Assembly: GCA_910579935.1 (NCBI GenBank)
Contig: CAJTVQ010000001.1
Span: 62,001-126,000 of the forward strand
Length of the DNA: 64,000 nt
Origin: an uncultured Lachnospiraceae bacterium
GTDB lineage: Bacteria; Bacillota; Clostridia; Lachnospirales; Lachnospiraceae
Direction: 5' to 3'
Shown here piece by piece: positions 59,394 to 64,000 of the stretch (the stretch's first letter is position 1; each line of letters starts with the position of its first letter). The translations under genes and the position numbers were made by a program. The notes beneath the pieces are model-generated. The model made no database searches. It had not been told where the DNA came from and saw only the letters and a program-made list of their open reading frames with translations.

Positions 59394-59417
59394 TTGTTCT
59401 TACAGGATCGCAGCAGA
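59394..59417 (+). other. Right junction (attR) of the cotJC element
   Basis: Outer arm TTGTTCTTA (59394–59402), seven bases, then the core GCAGCAGA (59410–59417). The outer arm is the exact reverse complement of the arm at the left junction. Beyond 59417 the cotJC coding sequence resumes. Confidence 0.8.
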
Positions 59418-59616
59418 ACAAAAAGCGCGTTCTACCTACGAAAATATCCTGCGCTTAGTCCACGACCAGGAAGTCTGTGACCCCATCCGCTTCCTGCGTG
59501 CAAGGGAAATCGTTCACTTCCAGCGGTTCGGTGAAGGTCTGCGTATCGTGCAGGATCACCTGGATTCCAGGAACTTTTACGCATTTAATCCTGAATTTGA
59601 CAAATGCAAAGAATAA
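59410..59616 (+). CDS. cotJC: Spore coat protein CotJC, 3' part (joined by excision)
   Basis: Reads in frame AAEQKARSTYENILRLVHDQ, then DPIRFLRAREIVHFQRFGEG and LRIVQDHLDSRN, ending DKCKE. This is the normal C-terminal third of CotJC and carries the last two predicted metal ligands, Glu135 (completed by the junction) and His168. It has no ribosome binding site of its own. The ATG at 59383 opens the frame but lies within element sequence and is not preceded by one. It is followed by a terminator, consistent with being the natural end of the cotJ operon. Confidence 0.9.
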   Translation, partial: AAEQKARSTYENILRLVHDQEVCDPIRFLRAREIVHFQRFGEGLRIVQDHLDSRNFYAFNPEFDKCKE

Positions 59617-59627
59617 ACCGAAAGCAG

Positions 59628-59663
59628 ATTCCCCTTCCCTGTATATTCAGGAAGGGGAATTTT
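59628..59663 (+). terminator. Terminator of the cotJ operon
   Basis: A 12–13-bp stem with one bulged C (ATTCCCCTTCCCTG at 59628–59641 with CAGGAAGGGGAAT at 59648–59660) and a following TTT. It lies 12 bases after the cotJC stop. Confidence 0.75.
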
Positions 59664-59670
59664 GTCAATC

Positions 59671-60723
59671 TCACCCCTTCCCTGTCCTTATCTCAAAAGC
59701 TTCTCCTATCTGCATATAGTCATTGCCCATCCGGCCGCTTCCCTCCGACAGTTCCATTGCATATAGTGTTATTGTCACAGTTTCCGCTTCTGCATCCAAT
59801 CTGCCGTCATACTGGATTTCCTCATTCTGCATATAGCCAGAATCTTTGTCCTGAATGCGTACACCAAATTCCGCCTGATTTCCATTGGAATCCTTTGCCA
59901 CTGCCTTAAAAATATAATTGGAACTATCCGAAAGTGAGTAGAAAATTCTCTGTTCCAAATCATTTGACGTAAATTCATCCAGCGTTATCTGTCCTCCGTT
60001 CGGGATTTCAAACGTTTTTCCGATGGGCATCCGTTTTGTGTCCGCAATCAGTTCTGACCCGTCTGCCCGGAACGCAAAATTCCATATTCCCTTTACGGCA
60101 TCTGTTACTCCAATCTTCCCAAAATTAATCTGAAAATCATTTTCTCCGGAAAAATCCACATCTGACACAAAATAATCCAATACCACACCTATCACCTTCT
60201 GTTCCTCATCCAGGAAACTTGCACCTCCCCCAACCCCGTCCGTTACATTTTTTCCATTGATATACAGGCTTCCATCCGCAATTATGATATCTTCCATCGC
60301 CCCGCCGTCTTCCCGCTGCAGCGTATAGTTGATTACCAGCTTATCTTCACCGGCAACTGCTTCCTGCAGTGTTATGATATATCCCTTATCTGCAACGGAC
60401 GTATTGATTACTTTCCTGTAATCCGCCAAATCTCCTGATATCCCCAGCGCATTGCCGATACTCCAGCTAATCTGCCGGATCATGGCATGGACATCCGTGT
60501 CAAAAAACATGATCCCGGCAAATAACAGCAGCGCTGCACAGGCCGCTACGGAAATACTTTGAAAATTTATTATTCCTGTCTGCTTTTCTTTCTTTATTTC
60601 CTTTAATACATAATTTTTATATTGTTTCATCTCTACATCACCCGGGCTCGCTGCCAGGGTACCCCCGTCTGCACCAGGCTCTGCTTTTATTCTGTTTGCC
60701 AGTTCGTAGGCTTCCCTGTTCAT
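59671..60723 (-). CDS. DUF4179 family anti-sigma-like membrane protein
   Basis: A 350-residue protein. A cytoplasmic N-terminus of about 60 residues is followed by one membrane helix (ISVAACAALLLFAGIMFF) and the extracytoplasmic DUF4179 region beginning VHAMIRQISWSIGNALGI. Many DUF4179 proteins are encoded with ECF sigma factors and are thought to be their membrane anti-sigma factors. GAGGG lies seven bases before the ATG at 60723. Here the partner sigma gene, three bases upstream, is truncated, so this protein may have lost its partner. Confidence 0.8.
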   Translation of the reverse strand: MNREAYELANRIKAEPGADGGTLAASPGDVEMKQYKNYVLKEIKKEKQTGIINFQSISVAACAALLLFAGIMFFDTDVHAMIRQISWSIGNALGISGDLADYRKVINTSVADKGYIITLQEAVAGEDKLVINYTLQREDGGAMEDIIIADGSLYINGKNVTDGVGGGASFLDEEQKVIGVVLDYFVSDVDFSGENDFQINFGKIGVTDAVKGIWNFAFRADGSELIADTKRMPIGKTFEIPNGGQITLDEFTSNDLEQRIFYSLSDSSNYIFKAVAKDSNGNQAEFGVRIQDKDSGYMQNEEIQYDGRLDAEAETVTITLYAMELSEGSGRMGNDYMQIGEAFEIRTGKG

Positions 60724-60725
60724 AC

Positions 60726-61091
60726 TTACGCCCTCTTCCTTTCCTTCCATTTTTTTCGTATCTTCTGCTTGCCCCGAAAGATTCGCACATACACGTTATC
60801 CCTGCTGATACCAAGCGCCTCTCCTGCTTCTCCCGGTTCCTCTTCTTCAAGGAATATCCGCCGGAACAGTTCCTGGTCCTTTTGGTTCAGACACTTCAGG
60901 ATTTCCTCCGTCTCTTGGGAAAGCGCCTGCTCAGCCATTTTTAAAAAAGCAATATCCTCCTGCGGAATTTCCACATCTTCCAGAGAAACCGTCTGAAAAC
61001 GGAACTCTCTTTGTATTTTCCGCAGAGTATCTATGGCTTCCAGCCTTGCTACCCCTGCCGCCCAATTGATAAAGCTCCCTTTGCTTTCATA
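60726..61091 (-). pseudogene. Truncated ECF sigma-70 factor
   Basis: The open minus-strand frame reads YESKGSFINWAAGVARLEAI, then DTLRK (end of region 2) and, after a linker, KCLNQKDQELFRRIFLEEEE and GISRDNVYVRIFRGKQKIRK (region 4). The first about 45 residues of region 2, needed for core binding, are missing. A TGA at 61092–61094 closes the frame upstream, and AT-rich sequence without sigma homology follows. No ATG lies in frame before region 4. A GTG at 60974 would make an 82-residue region-4-only product. It is adjacent to the DUF4179 gene, its probable former partner. Confidence 0.7.
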
Positions 61092-61295
61092 TCAGTCCCT
61101 CAAAAAAAATCCGTAAGCTTACGCGGCACCCGGCCGCGGTGCCATGATCGGTATAGGAACGCTTTGCTTTTTTGTACCTCTCACTTTATATTTCGTTTTT
61201 CAAAAGCAAAATCTTACAGTTATTTTGTTTTTCATAAAAATTTTATAATGGGATATATAACAGAACAAAGAACTTAAAAAAGTACAAGAATTTTT

Positions 61296-61321
61296 CAGCT
61301 TTGCCCGGCCGGGCAAAGCTG
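61296..61321. repeat. 26-bp perfect palindrome
   Basis: CAGCTTTGCCCGG is followed by its exact reverse complement. The palindrome is GC-rich, 42 bases past the degV stop. On the minus strand it is followed by A rather than T, so it is not a canonical terminator for degV. It is flanked by AT-rich sequence. Confidence 0.8.
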
Positions 61322-61362
61322 CGGATTGTGTCCGAAGAACATTTTTGATCATGAACAAATCC

Positions 61363-62232
61363 TTATCTGGACTCACCCATAAAAAACAAAGCAATGGTTC
61401 CGGGACCCGAATGCGCACCGATGGTCGGCCCGATATGGTTGATCAGGAAACTGTCAATACCAAACCGCTCCTTTACCTCATCCCGTACCGCTTCCGCATC
61501 CTCCAGGGCATCCCCGTGGCTGATGAAAATAATATCATTCTCATCCCGGTAGCGTCCCATTTTTTCAGCCATGTAATCCACAAGGGCATGAAGGGATTTT
61601 TTCCGTCCCCGCACCTTTTGAATCGGAATCAGATGACCTTCTCCATCCACATGCAGAATCGGTTTGATACCGACTACCGTTCCGACAACGGCCGCCGTCC
61701 GGCTTACCCTGCCGCCCCGGTACAGATGGTTTAAGTCATCCACGGTAAAAATATGTACCAGGTGGGGAATGTGCTCCTCTACCCAGTCTGCTGTTTCATC
61801 CATGGATCTTCCCGCTTTCTGAAGCATCACCGCCTTATGCACCAGCAGCCCTTCTCCCATGGAAGCGCATCGGCTGTCAATGACCGTAATCTTACAGTCC
61901 GGATGCTCTTCCATCACCATATCCGCGGCAAGGCAGGCATTGTTGTATGTTCCGCTGAGTCCCGAAGAAAAGCAGATATACAGCAGCTGTCTGCACTCTT
62001 TCAGATAATTCTCAAAATACAACCGACACTCCTCCGGATTCACCTGCGAAGTAGTCGGCATATTTCCGTCCCGCATCATACTGTAAAATTCTTTCCAGTC
62101 CAATTCATGCCCTTTACTGTAAGTTTCCCCTTTTATTGTGTAGTTGAACACCATCAGCCCCAAATTATTTTCCCGGATGTAATCCGCCGGCAAATCCGCG
62201 GTAGTATTCGTAATTATCTTAAAATCAGACAT
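61363..62232 (-). CDS. DegV family fatty acid-binding protein
   Basis: A 289-residue DegV protein. Motifs are ITNTTADLPADYIRENNL at the N-terminus, TTSQVNPEE for lipid binding, the ICFSSGLSGTYNNACLAA loop and a C-terminal GAHSGPGTIALFFMGE. It corresponds to the fatty-acid carrier (FakB-like) fold that presents acyl chains to a FakA kinase. No fakA is in this window. Ligand inferred from the family. Confidence 0.9.
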   Translation of the reverse strand: MSDFKIITNTTADLPADYIRENNLGLMVFNYTIKGETYSKGHELDWKEFYSMMRDGNMPTTSQVNPEECRLYFENYLKECRQLLYICFSSGLSGTYNNACLAADMVMEEHPDCKITVIDSRCASMGEGLLVHKAVMLQKAGRSMDETADWVEEHIPHLVHIFTVDDLNHLYRGGRVSRTAAVVGTVVGIKPILHVDGEGHLIPIQKVRGRKKSLHALVDYMAEKMGRYRDENDIIFISHGDALEDAEAVRDEVKERFGIDSFLINHIGPTIGAHSGPGTIALFFMGESR

Positions 62233-62326
62233 AAAAAGCCCTCCATTTGTCCCATCTTGAAAGAATGTTTTTAAAAACCTGTTTATTAAGTTATGATTTT
62301 ACCACGTTTTTGCATAAATTACAAGT

Positions 62327-63802
62327 TTACTGCTTTTCCGAATGTGGCAGACGGTAACGGATCAGCCGTTTCCAAAGCTGCTTCGGATTCAGGGGAATCA
62401 AAGGATATACATAGCTCCTTCCAGATACCGTCCGGTTGGATACGATTGCCGCGACCAGCAGAATGACCGCTGCGATAAACCCGTACAGACCGAATAACTG
62501 CGTCAGGATCAGATTGATGATGCGCATAAACTTAATCGCATAACTTAGTTCATAATTCTGCTGGGTATAACTTGCAATCGCCACAAATGCCATATAAAGC
62601 ATCACTTCCGAGTTGAACCATCCGCTGTTGACCGAGAATTCCCCGAGCACCAGAGCCGCCATGACACTCAGCGGCGTACTGAGCATATTCGGCGTATTCA
62701 CTGCAGCCAGTCTCAGACCGTCGATGGCAAGCTCCAGGAGCAGAAACTGCCATATGAGCGGAATATTCGTAACATCTTTTACCGCAATAAATTCAAATCC
62801 GGAAGGAATCCAATGGGGATTCTGCATCAGAAGCAGAAAAACCGGGGTTACAAAATAGGTCAGTATGGCGATCAGAAACCGTGAAAGTCTCAGATACGTT
62901 CCCGTAATGGGCGGGAAATAATAATCATCCGCTTCTTCTACAATATCAAAAATCGACGTCGGCGTGATCATGGCGGAAGGCGAATTGTCCACCAGAATCA
63001 CAATATCCCCTTCCAAAACCTGCGCCGCCGCCGTATCCGGACGCTCGGTGAATTTAAATTTCGGAAAAGGATTGAACCATTTCCTGTCGAACAGACATTC
63101 CGCCAGACTTTCCTGGTTCATCGTCAGTGCATCCACTTCGATATGCTGAATCTTGCGTTTCAGTTCCTCCAGAAAACCATGATCCACACGGGAATCCATA
63201 TAACAGAGAACGATATCTGTCTTGGAACTCGTCCCTGCCTGAAACATCTCCATCCGCAGATCGGTGCTGCGGATACGCCGTCTGATCAATGCGGTATTAA
63301 ACACGATCGTTTCCACAAAACCGTCTTTCGAACCGCGCAGCGCCTTATCCTTTTCCGGTTCCGACACACTCCTTGAAGGATAGGTTCTGGAATCAATCAG
63401 GAGACATTGCTCGTAACCGTCAATAAACAGGGCAAATACGCCGGACATGATAAAGTAAATGATCTGTTCCCACCCTGCCTGTATGTCCACCTCCACATGA
63501 GGAATATTTTTCTTTGACATCTCATGGGCATTGTCCGGCATTTCTTCCGGTGTCAGCCCGATAAAATACTGAAGCATTTTCTGCATCATCTCATCCTTGC
63601 AGAAACCGTCAATAAAATACATGCAGGCATTCCGTCCGCCCACCTGTATCACCCGGTACACCACGTCAAAACTGGTACCTGCCCCCAACTGTTCATTCAG
63701 GTATTTCATATTTTCTTCAAGGGAGGACGACATATTTCCCTGCCGGATTTCCTCTCCCGCGTCTCTTGTTCCCTTCGTATTGGTTTCCGTTCCCATACCC
63801 AT
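62327..63802 (-). CDS. GerA/SpoVAF-family spore membrane protein
   Basis: A 491-residue GerA-family protein. The cytoplasmic N-domain (YLNEQLGAGTSFDVVYRVIQ, then MYFIDGFCKDEMMQKMLQYF) precedes about five membrane helices, with the family boxes VLVDNSPSAMITPTSIFDI-like and PSGFEFIAVKDVTNIPLIWQ. It resembles SpoVAF more than the GerAA subunits by length and by the VGGRNACMYFIDGFCKD start. The ATG at 63802 follows GGAAGGAG by five bases. A forespore-type promoter lies upstream. It probably acts in spore germination or dipicolinate transport. Confidence 0.8.
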   Translation of the reverse strand: MGMGTETNTKGTRDAGEEIRQGNMSSSLEENMKYLNEQLGAGTSFDVVYRVIQVGGRNACMYFIDGFCKDEMMQKMLQYFIGLTPEEMPDNAHEMSKKNIPHVEVDIQAGWEQIIYFIMSGVFALFIDGYEQCLLIDSRTYPSRSVSEPEKDKALRGSKDGFVETIVFNTALIRRRIRSTDLRMEMFQAGTSSKTDIVLCYMDSRVDHGFLEELKRKIQHIEVDALTMNQESLAECLFDRKWFNPFPKFKFTERPDTAAAQVLEGDIVILVDNSPSAMITPTSIFDIVEEADDYYFPPITGTYLRLSRFLIAILTYFVTPVFLLLMQNPHWIPSGFEFIAVKDVTNIPLIWQFLLLELAIDGLRLAAVNTPNMLSTPLSVMAALVLGEFSVNSGWFNSEVMLYMAFVAIASYTQQNYELSYAIKFMRIINLILTQLFGLYGFIAAVILLVAAIVSNRTVSGRSYVYPLIPLNPKQLWKRLIRYRLPHSEKQ

Positions 63803-63806
63803 AAAA

Positions 63807-63855
63807 ACTCCTTCCATAAGACATGTTAAACCTTAGTATGTCTATGGAAGGAATT
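63807..63855. terminator. Hairpin overlapping the promoter and ribosome site of the GerA/SpoVAF-type gene
   Basis: CCTTCCAT-A-AGACAT (from about 63810) pairs with ATGTCT-ATGGAAGG (to about 63851), a 14-bp stem with one bulged A. It could terminate transcripts from the upstream PD-(D/E)xK gene. T runs lie on both sides (TTTTTT after the plus-strand arm, TTTTT after the minus-strand arm). Confidence 0.6.
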
Positions 63856-63864
63856 TTTTATGCA
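63834..63864 (-). promoter_or_regulatory. Forespore (sigma-G/F type) promoter of the GerA/SpoVAF-type gene
   Basis: On the minus strand TGCATA (63859–63864), an 18-base spacer and CATACTA (63834–63840). Both match the Bacillus sigma-G pattern TGMATA-N17/18-CATWMTA exactly. The start codon is 32 bases downstream. Confidence 0.65.
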
Positions 63865-63884
63865 ATGACCTGTTTTATGCAAAA

Positions 63885-64000
63885 TCATCCTCTTATCTTC
63901 ACTTCACAGTCCTTACCGCAAAAAGCTATGCCGTACCGGACAATGGAAGCATAGCCGTCTTCCTGCAATTCCCTGTCATACATCTTATCTGCAATCTGCC
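63885..64000 (-). CDS. PD-(D/E)xK nuclease-superfamily protein, C-terminal end
   Basis: The frame is open to the right edge, so only the last about 37 residues are visible: QIADKMYDRELQEDGYASIV followed by RYGIAFCGKDCEVKIRG. The pattern of a helix with KxYxxxL, then a YGIAFxGKxCxVK strand, is the end of the PDDEXK_9/AAA-ATPase-like proteins common in Clostridia. Function of the family is unproven. It may be in part responsible for the hairpin before the next gene. Confidence 0.65.
   Translation of the reverse strand, partial: QIADKMYDRELQEDGYASIVRYGIAFCGKDCEVKIRG

Larger units (their letters stand above)
56168..59417 (+). mobile_element. Intervening element in cotJC (skin-like, serine recombinase), 3,242 bp
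   Basis: The element is bounded by the direct repeat GCAGCAGA at 56168–56175 and 59410–59417, and its unit length is 3,242 bp. It holds a truncated NTP pyrophosphatase gene, a LytTR regulator gene, a small ORF and a large serine recombinase next to the right end. It has no packaging, replication or conjugation genes. The insertion point is inside a coding gene, and excision restores its frame precisely. That is the layout of developmental intervening sequences such as skin in sigK. Whether this one is excised during sporulation is inference. Confidence 0.9.

Overview
The window looks like a chromosomal segment of a spore-forming, anaerobic, rod-shaped Clostridia bacterium, most likely Lachnospiraceae. 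The signs are moderate GC content, the order mreBCD–PBP2–minCDE–rodA–mgsA–dacF, spore genes (cotJABC and a GerA/SpoVAF-type gene), an [FeFe]-hydrogenase-type protein, MutL carrying its own endonuclease motifs, and small families typical of Firmicutes (DUF378, DUF1292, DUF4179, DUF4321). No rRNA, tRNA or CRISPR array was found.

Layout. 1–2.4 kb: the end of yqeK, rsfS, a MATE exporter and a small membrane protein. 2.5–7.5 kb: a complete branched-chain amino acid ABC transporter (livK-livHMGF) with two promoters. 7.6–14.6 kb: two cytidylate-kinase-like paralogues flanking a divergent SOS unit (lexA and a YneA-like LysM protein), a tyrosine recombinase, a TtcA-like enzyme, an AI-2E family protein and dtd. 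14.7–30.9 kb, minus strand: rluD, aroB, sepF, yggS, an HlyD-like protein, then the division and cell-shape cluster dacF–mgsA–rodA–minEDC–PBP2–mreDCB–radC. 31–41.5 kb, minus strand: a methionine gamma-lyase-family protein, miaA, mutL, mutS, miaB and trpS. 41.8–55.1 kb: a cysteine-rich repeat protein, a GH13-fold protein without catalytic residues, a PcrA-like helicase, gltX, the hydrogenase, a ferritin-like protein and feoAB behind a Fur-like site. 55.3–64 kb: sporulation genes (cotJABC, a GerA/SpoVAF-type gene) with an inserted element.

The main discovery is in cotJ. The spore-coat gene cotJC is split. Codons 1–134 are at 55772–56173 and the rest is at 59410–59616. Between them lies a 3,242-bp element carrying a large serine recombinase, a translationally coupled 52-residue ORF, a LytTR response regulator and a broken HAM1-type NTP pyrophosphatase gene. 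The two junctions share GCAGCAGA. Joining the element ends gives a 46-bp attP with perfect dyad symmetry around a central GA dinucleotide. Precise excision would restore a 200-residue CotJC in frame and recreate the codon of a predicted metal-ligand glutamate. This is the architecture of a sporulation intervening sequence like skin in sigK, here in a manganese-catalase-like coat gene. A pair of direct repeats spaced 21 bp, between the LytTR gene and the recombinase operon, suggests that the element controls its own recombinase.

All names come from motif recognition and gene context. No database search was run. The excision model is inference from sequence.
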